NCBI RefSeq assembly: GCF_030705605.1
Contig: NZ_JAPCKK010000034.1
Span: 124,001 to 188,000 of the forward strand
Length of the DNA: 64,000 nt
Direction: 5' to 3'
Source: Paenibacillus zeirhizosphaerae
GTDB taxonomy: Bacteria > Bacillota > Bacilli > Paenibacillales > Paenibacillaceae
In this document: positions 17,356 through 25,556 of the stretch, piece after piece
How the letters are laid out: every line of letters begins with the position of its first letter
How positions within the stretch are numbered: position 1 is the first letter of the stretch
Notes under the pieces: model-generated
Databases searched by the model: none
Told to the model about the DNA's origin: nothing
The model's input: only the letters and a program-made list of their open reading frames with translations
Program-made: the position numbers and the translations under genes

Positions 17356-17496
17356 ATGGGAAAGGATAAGGAGGAAAAGGATATGGTCTCGCCTCATCAA
17401 AAAACAGCTCCCGCAAGCAACGGGGACGTATTGAAACTCGCCAAACAAGGAATGAAGAAGTATCGGAAAACCCTGGATAAGTTGGCGAAAAATTAA
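17356..17496 (+). CDS. Small antitoxin-like protein before a Doc remnant, 46 aa
   Basis: MGKDKEEKDMVSPHQKTAPA and then GDVLKLAKQGMKKYRKTLDK: a short, basic, helical protein. GGGGGG lies 7 bases before the ATG. Its stop overlaps the next start (TAATG), where a fragment of a Doc-type toxin follows, so it is probably the antitoxin of a Doc pair whose toxin has been lost. Not a recognised Phd type. Confidence 0.5.
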   Translation: MGKDKEEKDMVSPHQKTAPASNGDVLKLAKQGMKKYRKTLDKLAKN

Positions 17497-17666
17497 TGTG
17501 CGTAAGATTAAGGCTCAATGGCTATGAGTTGGACGCAGATGCAGAAAAACTGTTTAAAATGGCCATCAGTATGGCAAAAAACGAAATTACTGACGAGCGT
17601 TTGGCCTCTCGGCTCTTCTCGGGAAGCTATAGATTTAGTCTTAATAACGGTATTTCCAGAAATTGA
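17496..17666 (+). pseudogene. Doc (death-on-curing) toxin, C-terminal remnant
   Basis: The frame begins MCVRLRLNGYELDADAEKLF KMAISMAKNEITDERLASRL, which matches the end of Doc/Fic toxins (compare FLMLNGYYLKVTDDELYDTT in the gene at 25166). The Fic motif (HxFxDGNKR) is missing, so it cannot be active. The deletion joined the tail directly to the antitoxin stop. Confidence 0.6.
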
Positions 17667-17754
17667 ACCAACAATCCGTCATGCCCGCGACGCCTGTTGC
17701 GCCCGTCGGGGTGTCTGACCGGGGCACTCTTTTCGTGTGTGCTTCGTGCGTGGG

Positions 17755-17854
17755 GAGACGCTCCGAGAACGAAGCATTCCTCCAATCCCTGTTGACCCTT
17801 CGGGCCAAAGGGGACCGCTCCGCTTTTCCGGAATTGCTTCGTTCTCTCCGCTGC
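17755..17854 (+). repeat. Dispersed ~100 bp palindromic repeat, copy 2
   Basis: Same as copy 1 with a few substitutions, same orientation; even the 20 bases before it (TTTCGTG...TGCGTGGG) resemble those before copy 1. It lies next to a collagen relic (SDTPTGATGVAGMT on the minus strand, about 17675-17725). Confidence 0.8.
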
Positions 17855-18086
17855 TTGTGTGCATCCTCCAACTTAACAAGAACAACCGAAATCGCAATCT
17901 TCTGGTTTAACAAAATTGAAAAAGGAGCTGCGCTTCGGTCCAGCAGAGCCGGTCACTCCTGTCATCTCAGTCGCTCGTCTGTGTGGTCTGGAATCTACAA
18001 CAAGGCCACCCTTCAGGTTCATATATACGTCTGAAGGGCGGCGTATAGGCGCAGCTATGTCCCGTTAGATGGCGAGGCTAACCAGA

Positions 18087-18200
18087 TTAAGCCAGCTTAA
18101 TGACACTTACAGCCGAGTTACCAATGTTAGATCCTCCCACAAGATTTCTCAATCCTAAGGTACTTGCCGTACACTGCGCAGCACCTGTACCCGCGAGGCT
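18087..18200 (-). pseudogene. Collagen-like protein, C-terminal tail relic
   Basis: The minus strand ends RNLVGGSNIGNSAVSVIKLA and stop, the same ending as the C-terminal domains at 21119 and 21991 (SVSVIKLA). The upstream part has been replaced by the RNA module described next. Confidence 0.6.
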
Positions 18201-18230
18201 TGTACCGAGGTTCAGCAATCACGTTGCCTG

Positions 18231-18374
18231 TATAATTTCGATGTGGTAACATAAGAATAGAAATAAGGGAGGACGCTAACCTCCCCCAGAACAACGAGGT
18301 GTGCCTCACGGCGCGCATCTGTTACAGTGAACAGCGAAACCCACCGAAGGCGGTCAACCTTTAGCGGTGGGTTT
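18231..18374 (+). ncRNA. Candidate antitoxin RNA facing a small membrane toxin gene
   Basis: A TATAAT box at 18231-18236 is followed by a conserved non-coding block with a GGGAGG...CCTCCC stem-loop and AACAACGAGGTGTGCCTCAC. It ends in a hairpin (18337-18374) that also overlaps the 3' end of the convergent 42 aa gene. This is the layout of txpA/RatA-like type I systems. The same block recurs at 26458-26614 and, reversed, at 34120-34170. The RNA itself is inferred. Confidence 0.5.
18337..18374. terminator. Shared hairpin between convergent toxin and RNA
   Basis: AAACCCACCG pairs with CGGTGGGTTT and both outer sides continue in purine/pyrimidine runs, so it can stop transcription from both directions. 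Confidence 0.6.
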
Positions 18375-18489
18375 TGCGCTTGTTACGTCTTCTTCTGATC
18401 CATCGGTGAACTTTGCGAGAGCTAAACCATAGGCTTAGAATCATTCCGATCACTTTCAAGACCATATATAACGTACCAAGTGCAGTCAT
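18361..18489 (-). CDS. Small membrane protein, candidate type I toxin, 42 aa
   Basis: MTALGTLYMVLKVIGMILSL is a single membrane helix, followed by a strongly basic tail (RKVHRWIRRRRNKRKTHR). The ribosome site AAGGAGGTGAT is almost a perfect anti-16S match, and the ATG at 18489 is placed well after it. One helix plus basic tail, strong translation signal, and an overlapping convergent transcript are the marks of type I toxins such as TxpA or BsrG. Two other copies of the locus (26458-28150 and 34010-34170) have kept the flanks but lost exactly this gene. Confidence 0.6.
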   Translation of the reverse strand: MTALGTLYMVLKVIGMILSLWFSSRKVHRWIRRRRNKRKTHR

Positions 18490-18801
18490 GGCGTCAATCA
18501 CCTCCTTTACAGAAGGCTGCGCCGTGACCCCCACCGTTGTCCAATCCAAATTATAACACAAAGCAAGCCTTGGGTAAGGTCCCCTGAGGCTTTTATTTTT
18601 TATGTAATCTTGGTTTCATCCATCTAATCCTTCACGTAAATAAGTCTCTGCCGCACCTCAGCATATGTATTATGCGTATCTTGCTGCTGCCACCGTCGGA
18701 GACACTCATGAAGTTGATGATCAGGACAAGTCAAGCCTACAACACGGAAAGAACATGTTGTAGGCTTGCTTGGCTTTTCAGATGGTTGAGCATTCCTGGC
18801 T

Positions 18802-19089
18802 TTATTGCACTTTAACCACACTTACTTGTACATTCGAAAATGTCGCCATACCACCTCCTAAAGTGGTGCCGCCAAACAGCCTTAAGGTAGGGTTTACGCT
18901 GCTATCCACCAGTACTGTATTACTTACAAATTGTCGATTGTTTATACCCGGATCGATAGCGACATTAACACCACTACCAGCAACTCCTTGAAAACCTACT
19001 CCTACTGCACTTGGTAGTGCACCTCCAACTTCAACAACAGCACTATAACTAGCCTGATAGACCTGATTAGGTGCTAGGCTAATATTCAT
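18802..19089 (-). pseudogene. Collagen-like protein, C-terminal domain only
   Basis: 95 codons: NISLAPNQVYQASYSAVVEV ... VQVSVVKVQ. It matches the second half of the beta-rich C-terminal domains at 21119 and 21991 (NITLAPNQTYYVDYKV). The collagen stalk and the first half of the domain are missing; upstream comes a copy of the RNA-module promoter block (19128-19180, CGAGGCTTGTACCGAGG). Probably not functional. Confidence 0.6.
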
Positions 19090-19200
19090 TGATCCATCAT
19101 ACGTAACATGCTGATGGTCTCCTTGCAGTCGCGAGGCTTGTACCGAGGTTTAGCAATCACATTGCCTGTAGAATTTCGAAAGCCGGTTTCTCCTACTAAG

Positions 19201-19638
19201 TCAGCAATTTGTAGGACTGGCCTTCTTGAAGTTGTCCACTGTATAGCTTACTCCTGCAATCTTGGTTGACAACAGACTTAGGATCTCATCGGTTCTTCTT
19301 AACAAGCGGTTTACGTTTTTCTTCCTCATCTCCGAGACCAGCTCTCTTTCCATATCAGCAACCAAATATTGAACCGTCCCGATAAAAATGACCACATCCA
19401 GCGCAGGAAAAGCTTCGGTATGCAGCAGATACAGAAGCTCATCCATGGGAAAAGTTCCCTTCGGGAACGGTTTGTTGTTCTCTTGGATGTACAAAGCTTG
19501 CAGCATAGCGGTAAGGGCCTGGTCGCAGAGGATCAGGCTGGAGCGAGGCAGGTTATGATCGCAAAAAATCATGGCAAGCTTCATATGATATTGAGACAGC
19601 TTATGATATCCATGTACGGTTGTTAAGTGACGAATCAA
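19201..19638 (-). CDS. HEPN-like helical protein paired with an XRE regulator (copy 1)
   Basis: 145 aa, all helical: YHKLSQYHMKLAMIFCDHNL, SLILCDQALTAMLQALYIQE, ALDVVIFIGTVQYLVADMER and NVNRLLRRTDEILSLLSTKI. The pattern of an initial helix with Asp/His and a second helix with paired Ala/Leu recalls HEPN domains, but I see no RxxxxH catalytic motif, so this assignment is weak. It is divergent from the XRE regulator at 19826, and the same pair recurs at 34329-35074, so the two genes behave as one module (toxin-antitoxin, defence or regulation). Confidence 0.45.
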   Translation of the reverse strand: MIRHLTTVHGYHKLSQYHMKLAMIFCDHNLPRSSLILCDQALTAMLQALYIQENNKPFPKGTFPMDELLYLLHTEAFPALDVVIFIGTVQYLVADMERELVSEMRKKNVNRLLRRTDEILSLLSTKIAGVSYTVDNFKKASPTNC

Positions 19639-19825
19639 ATCTTCACCTCATTGACTATACTTGTTCATATCTATTCTATTTATAAAATGATTGTATAGAT
19701 AAAGTATATGAAGGTCAATATGAATAGTACTTTTATGTACAATTATTTCATTTTCCACTTTGCACATGATAGTCTGTATTGAGCCCTCCTCCTCTTCTAA
19801 CCTTATACACATGGAGGGGATCATG

Positions 19826-20173
19826 ATGAATTTGCCAGAGCGTGTTGGAAATCGAATACGCGAACTGAGAAAAGCCAAGGGCTGGACTCAAGAGCAACTG
19901 GCCGAAGCTGCAGGGCTTCATTACAGCTACATCGGTGGAGTTGAACGGGGAGATCGAAACATCTCATTGGAAACGTTGGAGAAAATCGTTACCGGCTTGA
20001 ACGTCCCAGCGGCTGAGATTTTCAAGTTCGAGGAAGACACCGAATATCGCAGAGCTATGGATGAACATATGACCTTGATGAACACACTGGAGGCCAAAGA
20101 CCTACGTGCCCTGACCAGAGCTAATCAAGACATCATCGAGCATTTCATCATCGCCAAAGCGGGCGATACTTAA
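19826..20173 (+). CDS. XRE-family regulator (copy 1)
   Basis: 115 aa. Residues 5-60 form a Cro/C1 HTH: VGNRIRELRKAKGWTQEQLA, AAGLHYSYIGGVERGDRNIS LETLEKI. A helical tail (MTLMNTLEAKDLRALTRANQ) may dimerise or bind the divergent partner. The ATG at 19826 is 6 bases after GGAGGGG; the ATG at 19823 is also possible. It is likely a repressor of the divergent gene at 19201. Confidence 0.8.
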   Translation: MNLPERVGNRIRELRKAKGWTQEQLAEAAGLHYSYIGGVERGDRNISLETLEKIVTGLNVPAAEIFKFEEDTEYRRAMDEHMTLMNTLEAKDLRALTRANQDIIEHFIIAKAGDT

Positions 20174-20333
20174 TCGCCTGCTCCACCACGCTACGACGAT
20201 TCAAGAACAGACGAATTGCATCTATTCCTCATCCCAAGGAAACCTTTCACGAAAACGGTTTACGTTGAACTGAAACGCTTAACTGAAACATTTCACTGAA
20301 CAGTTGTATTGAAATTTTGCAATTCAACACTTC

Positions 20334-20379
20334 AAAGCACGAGCTTGGGAACCCGGGTTTCCCTGTGCTCGTGCTTTTT
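20334..20379 (+). terminator. Terminator between XRE gene and small protein gene
   Basis: AAAGCACGAGC pairs with GCTCGTGCTTT and is followed by TTT on the plus strand, so it also serves the convergent gene at 20387. Confidence 0.7.
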
Positions 20380-20386
20380 CATACGA

Positions 20387-20578
20387 TCAGGTCTGCTGAG
20401 GAGGATCTGGATCGAGCGGGTGACCGTCAGCCTCCAGTGTACGGTGCCGGTCCTTCATGCATAGATCAACGAAGGCTTGCGCCATTAACGGATAATTGGG
20501 TTCGTTCAGTTCCACACCGTGTGCTTGCGGTCTGACTCCGCTCTTAGGCTGCACCCCTTCCCTGTGTGTCCCCATCAT
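20387..20578 (-). CDS. Small conserved protein, 63 aa (paralogue 3 of 3)
   Basis: The core GVELNEPNYPLMAQAFVDLC matches the copies at 4802 and 11492; the tail (HPLDPDPPQQT) differs. Two adjacent ATG codons (20578, 20575) follow GGGGAGGAG. Unlike copy 2, no intact recombinase follows; a recombinase zinc-ribbon fragment lies 400 bases upstream at 20985. Function unknown. Confidence 0.6.
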   Translation of the reverse strand: MMGTHREGVQPKSGVRPQAHGVELNEPNYPLMAQAFVDLCMKDRHRTLEADGHPLDPDPPQQT

Positions 20579-20705
20579 GCTCTCCTCCCCGGTTCGATTC
20601 CCCATCCCCCGTCGTGAGCAGGCTTGCAAGGCTTCATCAAGCATGAGTCTCTGACCACCATTCGGAACCTGCCAAGCCTGCAGGATGGTCAGAGACTGTA
20701 CAAAA

Positions 20706-20951
20706 TTAGTCTGTGAAAATACCAAGGGTTAGCTCTGCATCATCTGCATCATCTGCAACAATCGTTGTAACAAGCTTCTGTTGCTTCTTGCCCTGTTGAT
20801 CCATATCCTTGCGATTGAATTCCCTGGCCCAGCGAAGCACCATCTTGGGGTTTAGCCCATGTTGCCTTGCAACAGCGGTCATATTGCCAATCTCTTTTCC
20901 CTCGGCGACCACCATTTTTTTGAAATTCAGATCATATGTTTTCTTCTTCAT
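20706..20951 (-). pseudogene. Transposase HTH domain fragment
   Basis: 81 codons: YDLNFKKMVVAEGKEIGNMT AVARQHGLNPKMVLRWAREF is a typical transposase_8/IS3 OrfA helix-turn-helix. The family-typical coiled-coil tail is replaced by a short acidic end (VADDADDAELTLGIFTD), and no OrfB follows. Probably a dead fragment. Confidence 0.6.
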
Positions 20952-20984
20952 CTTCGTTCCCCTTCGTCTCGATATGAACAGATA

Positions 20985-21052
20985 TCATTCCCCTTCGGAT
21001 CACAAGCTTTGCTCCACATACCCCGCAGAAGAGCAAGCCGGGAAGGGTTGAA
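20985..21052 (-). pseudogene. Serine recombinase zinc-ribbon relic
   Basis: The minus strand encodes PGLLFCGVCGAKLVIRRG, the zinc-ribbon motif of the recombinases at 9801 and 12006. It is flanked directly by unrelated sequence. Confidence 0.6.
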
Positions 21053-21118
21053 CATGAGATTGAAGGATATGGCCATCCTCAGACGTTTTCCCGAAGGGTG
21101 GGCGGGATGGTTTTAGAC

Positions 21119-21565
21119 CTAAGCCAGTTTGATCACACTTACGCTTGTGGCGCCAAAAGTAGCGCTACTTCCAGTATTCACTATATTTAAAATATTTGCC
21201 CCTGCACCCGTATTGACGATTGTATTTCCAGCAAGTGTAGTGGTAAAAGGGGGATTGGTAAAATCGGCTGTATTTGTCCCAGGTACGATAGTACCATTTA
21301 GAAACACGGCCACAGATACTCCCGTTACGGTGGTTGTCCCTACGTTGACCTTATAATCCACGTAATAGGTTTGGTTAGGAGCCAGAGTGATATTACCATT
21401 TGTGTTAGTGATCGCTGTGCCGTTTTGAAGAAAAGTATCAAGCGGGACGATCCCCCCAGCGAGGACAAATTCAGGAGTACCAGCACTCGTTATCCCTGCC
21501 ACCAAGTTATTCGCCGTTACGGTCGGGCCTGTAGGACCGGTCACCCCTGTTACACCTGTAGGGAC
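21119..21565 (-). CDS. Collagen-like protein with short stalk and beta-rich C-terminal domain
   Basis: The open frame runs DVPTGVTGVTGPTGPTVTAN (five Gly-X-Thr triplets) into a domain of about 120 residues with NGNITLAPNQTYYVDYKVNV and the end SVSVIKLA. The domain is probably a jelly roll like that of BclA (TNF/C1q fold), which trimerises on the spore surface. The frame has GTG at 21544 as its only standard start; the ATG at 21570 is in another frame. The N-terminal domain of the large collagen-like genes is missing, so this may be a truncated gene. Confidence 0.5.
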   Translation of the reverse strand, partial: VPTGVTGVTGPTGPTVTANNLVAGITSAGTPEFVLAGGIVPLDTFLQNGTAITNTNGNITLAPNQTYYVDYKVNVGTTTVTGVSVAVFLNGTIVPGTNTADFTNPPFTTTLAGNTIVNTGAGANILNIVNTGSSATFGATSVSVIKLA

Positions 21566-21680
21566 GTCATAGCTCCTTATTTGATGTGTAATATTTCGAA
21601 CATATGAATTTCCTGATCTGACGCGGGTTTCCGGTGTTTATGTAATGAAATGTGAACTATTTGGATTGTGCTGGTTTTAA

Positions 21681-21723
21681 AAAATCCACCTCTTGATGAC
21701 GACTCCATCATGGGGTGGATTTT
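21681..21723 (-). terminator. Terminator hairpin
   Basis: AAAATCCACC pairs with GGTGGATTTT, and the minus strand continues in T residues. It follows the collagen relic at 21752. Confidence 0.6.
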
Positions 21724-21751
21724 AAATTATTAATTTTTTACGTTAGTCGAA

Positions 21752-21975
21752 TTATGCCAGCTTCATCACACTTACACTTGTTGGACCAAAGATAGAAGTT
21801 CCCGTAACATTCCTCAATTGTAATAGTCGTCATGACCTGTTATCCACTTGAGAGTTCGTATTTTGAATAAAAGCTCCATTGCTGTACAACGCAGCACCTA
21901 CATTCCCCGGCCTAGCGCCATTCACTCGATAATCTACATCATAATGCTGATTAGGAGCTATGTTGATCTCGTGGC
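21752..21975 (-). pseudogene. Collagen-like C-terminal domain relic with frameshift
   Basis: The minus strand reads INIAPNQHYDVDYRVNGARP, then after a frame change near 21840 LQLRNVTGTSIFGPTSVSVM KLA and stop. It is the same domain as at 21119 and 21991, broken and without stalk. Confidence 0.6.
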
Positions 21976-21990
21976 AGAGGTTCTTTCAGA

Positions 21991-22656
21991 TTACGCCAGC
22001 TTAATTACACTTATACTTGAGGCCCCAAATAATTCAGTAGCACCGCTAGTATTTCTCAAAGTTAAAATATCCGCCGTTGAATCCGTAGTGATGATCGTAT
22101 TTCCGGAAAGTGCAAAGCTGTCATTTACATTCGAACCTACTGTACCAGCAGAATTTGTTCCGGGTATTATAGAACCATTTAGAAACAAGCCAGTACTCAC
22201 ACCCATTGAAACTCCTTGTGACCCTACATTGGCCTTATAAACCACGGAATAAGTCTGGTTAGCAGCCAGAGTGATATTACCATTTGTGTTTGTGATTGCA
22301 GTACCGTTTTGTTTAAAAGTATCAATGGAGACAATACCACCGGCAGGGACAATTTCAGGAATAGCAGCACTCGTTATCCCTGCCACCAAATTATTCGCTG
22401 TCACGGTCGGTCCCGTAGGGCCTGTCACTCCAGTGGCCCCAGTTGCTCCCGTTGCACCTGTTGCACCCGTCAGACCAGTGGCCCCTGTCGCACCCGTTGC
22501 ACCCGTAGCCCCGGTGGCTCCCGTTGAGCCTGTTGCGCCGGTGGCACCTGTTGCTCCGGTAGCTCCGGTAGCTCCGGTAGCTCCTGTCTCCCCTGTTGCA
22601 CCAGTTGCACCCGTGGCTCCTGTCGCTCCAGTTGAGCCCGTTAAGCCTGTCGGGAC
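21991..22656 (-). CDS. Collagen-like protein without standard start codon (startless copy 1)
   Basis: The open frame of 221 residues begins VPTGLTGSTGATGATGATGA, has about 25 Gly-X-Thr triplets and a C-terminal domain ending SSISVIKLA. No ATG, GTG or TTG occurs in this frame before GTG at 22428, at the end of the stalk. A GTG at 22660 with AGGTGGA upstream is in the -1 frame relative to the stalk and reaches the sequence CGT CCC GAC exactly where the collagen frame begins, so a +1 slip on CCC would join them. Copies at 24018, 29567 and 31460 share this. The alternative is 5' truncation. Confidence 0.5.
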   Translation of the reverse strand, partial: VPTGLTGSTGATGATGATGATGETGATGATGATGATGATGATGSTGATGATGATGATGATGLTGATGATGATGATGVTGPTGPTVTANNLVAGITSAAIPEIVPAGGIVSIDTFKQNGTAITNTNGNITLAANQTYSVVYKANVGSQGVSMGVSTGLFLNGSIIPGTNSAGTVGSNVNDSFALSGNTIITTDSTADILTLRNTSGATELFGASSISVIKLA

Positions 22657-23077
22657 GCACTTTCTTATTCCACCTGTAATTTTTACATATAACCCAGTTT
22701 AGGTGCGTGTATCCGTTATTTGCAGCCGTTAGGAAGGGATTCTGCCACCCCATTGTACGCTCGCCGCGAGCGGCTATTTCATGGATTTCACTGCACTGAT
22801 CTGAGCTTGTACTTATTGAAATCGCTGCTGCGACGAATGTCGAATGCATCTGTTGTCCCATTTGCTGTACAGCCCCTGTGTCGAAACTTCTGCATGAGAC
22901 ATGCTGATTGTCTCCTCAATCCTCAATCCTCTCCTTTGTCGAAAGCCGCGCCGTGACTCCCATCCGTTGCCCCATCCAAACTGGAACGCAAAACATGTCG
23001 CTTGTGTCCATGCGCGGTTTATGAAGTGAACCTTTCGTTTGTGATATGATAACGATGATTAACCTTCAGTCCTACGA

Positions 23078-23374
23078 TCAGGTATTCTGCTGTGGAAAGT
23101 GCGGGTTCATTCCTGATAGCACTTCAATCATCAGGGCTGCGCCCAGCTTGAAGCCGTTCGTAAACGAGGATGCCATATCGATTCCCTGAACTTGATGATA
23201 TAGATCCGTTAAAGCTTCGAGCTCGTTGAAATCTTCTTCGGCAAGCTTCTTTTTCCAATGATTCAGGGACTCGGTGATTTGTTCGTTCAGCCATCTATAC
23301 TCTGGACTTTGGGAGACACGTTGTTCTTGGGGAACCAGATCACCGTAATAGAGGGATTCCAATACATTTTGCAT
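23078..23374 (-). CDS. DUF6809-like small protein (copy A)
   Basis: 98 aa: VLESLYYGDLVPQEQRVSQS PEYRWLNEQITESLNHWKKK and FTNGFKLGAALMIEVLSGMN. This matches the DUF6809 pattern (short LYYG start, middle helix pair, YGFRLGA-like end). The function is unknown; such genes are often beside XRE regulators. It is divergent from the XRE gene at 23568, with a 193-base gap carrying both promoters. The copy at 30538 differs at only a few residues. Confidence 0.65.
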   Translation of the reverse strand: MQNVLESLYYGDLVPQEQRVSQSPEYRWLNEQITESLNHWKKKLAEEDFNELEALTDLYHQVQGIDMASSFTNGFKLGAALMIEVLSGMNPHFPQQNT

Positions 23375-23567
23375 CTTGCTCCACCTTTCTATGTAGTTTT
23401 CTTAAGAAAAGCACAGGCTTTTTTACTTATGTACATGCATACGTTGAGGATCGGGTTGGAGAAATACAGAAGAGTGTTTCTAATATTAGTAACATTTATA
23501 GAGTGATTATACGCTACGCATATGTGTACGGTCAAGTTATAAATTCAGCAATGTAGGGGGAATTCAG

Positions 23568-23792
23568 GTGAATAAGAAAGTGGTTGTAAAGATAAAAGAG
23601 CTGACCCAGGTCAATCATATTTCATTAAGGAAATTATCCGAAATTTCAAACATCAGACTTGCTTCATTAAGTGAATTAGCCAACGGCAAAAGAGAAAGCA
23701 TGAGCTTCAGCCATATTGAAAAAATCGCAGCAGCCCTGAATATTCAGGATATTCGTGAGATCATCGATTTGGTGGATGTGGAGGAAGAGTAG
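23568..23792 (+). CDS. Small XRE/Cro-type regulator (copy A)
   Basis: 74 aa, little more than one HTH: HISLRKLSEISNIRLASLSE LANGKRESMSFSHIEKIAAA, then LNIQDIREIIDLVDVEEE. GTG at 23568 follows a GGGGG site 7 bases away. It probably represses itself and the divergent gene at 23078. The paralogue at 31025 keeps the tail unchanged but differs in the recognition region (NIRLASL versus DVRHAAL), so the two may bind different operators. Confidence 0.8.
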   Translation: MNKKVVVKIKELTQVNHISLRKLSEISNIRLASLSELANGKRESMSFSHIEKIAAALNIQDIREIIDLVDVEEE

Positions 23793-23869
23793 CAGGCACA
23801 AGTGTGAAGGAGTGTGACAAGGAGCATTGGGACAGGTTGTCGATTTAAGGTCATGGATAGTCCCCCTTC

Positions 23870-23898
23870 AGACTCGTTCATGACGTCTAAAGGGGGAC
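23870..23898 (+). terminator. Terminator after XRE gene, copy A
   Basis: GTCCCCCTT pairs with AAGGGGGAC. The second copy at 31317-31355 has a longer perfect stem. Confidence 0.6.
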
Positions 23899-24017
23899 CC
23901 AAGCATGCTTATGGTTAAGCCAACTTAATCATTCGGATGTTATCGCTGTCGACACGGAGTGTCGCGCTAGTCAGTAGTTGTATTCCCACGGATAATTCTA
24001 CGTCAGTTTATTTTTGA

Positions 24018-24602
24018 TTAATACGGGCTACATATCTCGTCCGAATATTTGGTTACCGTCACACTCGTTTGAAATCGTTGGACCTGATAACCTGTAGCTC
24101 CTCCGGTAGTATTAAGAACACCTACTTCTAATTGTACGATGTTATTGCCAACAGTATCAGATACGCATACCAGGGAACAATTGGTTTGGCCATTGTCATT
24201 AGGGAGGGCAACAGTACCTCCAACAAAATTTGTACCTACATTGCTGCCTAGCACGATATTACCTCCTTGTCTTAACAGTGTACCTACTCCCGCCCCAGCA
24301 CCTGCGGTAGTCCCTCCAAGAACAGCTCCAGAAGTTGTATAACAAACCATATATGTTCCGGTTTCCGGAAGAATAATATCTGTACCATTAACCAGAATAG
24401 AACCGTCTCCTACTTTTGTATTGGCCCCAAAATCTATCAGTTGCGAACCACCTGATGGAATCGTCTGAAGACCTACTCCCTGAATTTCCGCCATTATCTG
24501 TGGGGTTAGCCCGGTTGGGCCTGTCGCGCCAGTTGCACCTGTTGCTCCGGTAGCTCCCGTCGCTCCAGTGGCACCCGTTGAGCCCGTTAAACCTGTCGGG
24601 AC
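24018..24602 (-). CDS. Collagen-like protein with a different C-terminal domain (startless copy 2)
   Basis: 194 residues in an open frame: VPTGLTGSTGATGATGATGA (about nine triplets), then MAEIQGVGLQTIPSGGSQLI DFGANTKVGDGSILVNGTDI and a domain with CSLVCVSDTVG ending YSDEICSPY. The domain pattern (TGTYMVCYTTS) is that of C1q/BclA-like jelly rolls. The frame lacks a standard start before ATG at 24494, and the AGGTGGA-GTG-CGTCCCGAC arrangement is the same as at 22660. Confidence 0.5.
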   Translation of the reverse strand, partial: VPTGLTGSTGATGATGATGATGATGATGPTGLTPQIMAEIQGVGLQTIPSGGSQLIDFGANTKVGDGSILVNGTDIILPETGTYMVCYTTSGAVLGGTTAGAGAGVGTLLRQGGNIVLGSNVGTNFVGGTVALPNDNGQTNCSLVCVSDTVGNNIVQLEVGVLNTTGGATGYQVQRFQTSVTVTKYSDEICSPY

Positions 24603-24836
24603 GCACTTTCTTATTCCACCTGTAATTTTTACTAATAATTTTTAAGAAAAATGGTGCGTTTATCCGTTATTTGCAACAGATAGGTAAGACTTCCTCCCAC
24701 CCCATTGGCCACTCGCCGCGAGCGGCTATTTCATGGATTTCACTGCACGGATCTGAGCTTGTTTTCGTTCCCGAATTCTATTCCATACCTTACTAACTGT
24801 TCAAAAAATGATGGCGTGTGGTAAGATGGAGTAAAG

Positions 24837-24983
24837 ATAACAAAAGCTAGCCTATTGGCACTCCGTGAGCTGCAAGATGCACTGAGCAAAGATTCCAAAG
24901 AGCAAGATATTTCTGAACAGGATGTGTTGGATGAATTGAAGCAGGTACGGGAGGAACTTTGGAATGAGCGGCAAGGGAAATAA
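24837..24983 (+). pseudogene. Antitoxin-like fragment
   Basis: The frame ITKASLLALRELQDALSKDS KEQDISEQDVLDELKQVREE LWNERQGK and stop resembles small type II antitoxins. There is no ATG or GTG with a ribosome site; TTG at 24855 is the only option. No toxin follows. Confidence 0.4.
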
Positions 24984-25052
24984 GGAATTACGGACAAGTT
25001 TCTCACTTCACTGGAATTTGAGTTGACGTCAGAAAGTGAGTATATAGAGCCA

Positions 25053-25083
25053 CCCTTCAGGAGCAATGTAAACGCCTGAAGGG
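25053..25083 (+). terminator. Terminator hairpin
   Basis: CCCTTCAGG pairs with CCTGAAGGG, followed by CCTTTT. It belongs to a series of similar CCCTTCaG hairpins across the collagen-like loci (29518, 31317, 36731). Confidence 0.6.
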
Positions 25084-25165
25084 CCTTTTGGCTTGAACAG
25101 CATTCAACTAGAAATGGACTCGCGGTCCAATCGCCAGCATCTCTACCCGCCACCAGATTATTTGC

Positions 25166-25556
25166 TTATAGCATCACTTTTGATTTGCTCTCAAGCCACT
25201 CAGCTAGCTCTTGAAGAGTTATCTTCTTATTGGCAACATCCAATGTTGTATCATATAACTCATCGTCTGTAACCTTCAGGTAATAACCATTCAGCATGAG
25301 GAACGCTTTGGCACTCATATAACCCGTTCGCTTGTTACCGTCAGAGAATAGCTGATGGGTTGCGAATCCTTCCATATACACGGCTGCCTTCAAAAACAAA
25401 CCGGGGTAATATTCCTCATCGCCAAAACCTTGAAAAGGTTTATCAGCTATGAAGTCTATTTAACCCCGGCTCATTCTCACCCGGAAGGCCATTGTAGCGC
25501 TCCAAGGCGTAATCATGCAGTTCACGGATATCATCTGGAGTTAGGCGTTCAATCAA
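25166..25556 (-). pseudogene. Doc-type toxin gene broken by one frameshift
   Basis: From TTG at 25556 the frame gives LIERLTPDDIRELHDYALER YNGLPGENEPGLNRLHS and a stop near 25450; the next frame continues DKPFQGFGDEEYYPGLFLKA and carries the Fic-like motif HQLFSDGNKRTGYM to the end at 25166. The motif would add AMP or phosphate to a target such as EF-Tu. A single indel near 25460 breaks it. It starts inside the stop of the antitoxin gene. Confidence 0.7.

Larger units (their letters stand above)
22640..23905. repeat. Segmental duplication, copy A
   Basis: About 1.25 kb that recurs at 30140-31365 with small differences: beginning of the collagen-like frame, a 250 bp upstream block (with STSSDQCSEIHEIAARGE in one frame), the CATGTCGCTTGTGTCCATGC block, DUF6809-like gene, XRE gene and a terminator. 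The collagen C-terminal domains beyond it differ. Confidence 0.8.

Noticed and set aside
22996..23058. Repeated block CATGTCGCTTGTGTCCATGC...TATGATAACGAT (also 28205-28260 and 30477-30540) as a shared promoter
   Set aside because: A TATGAT box is present, but no -35 with good spacing and no consistent gene downstream; it is explained at least partly by the segmental duplication.
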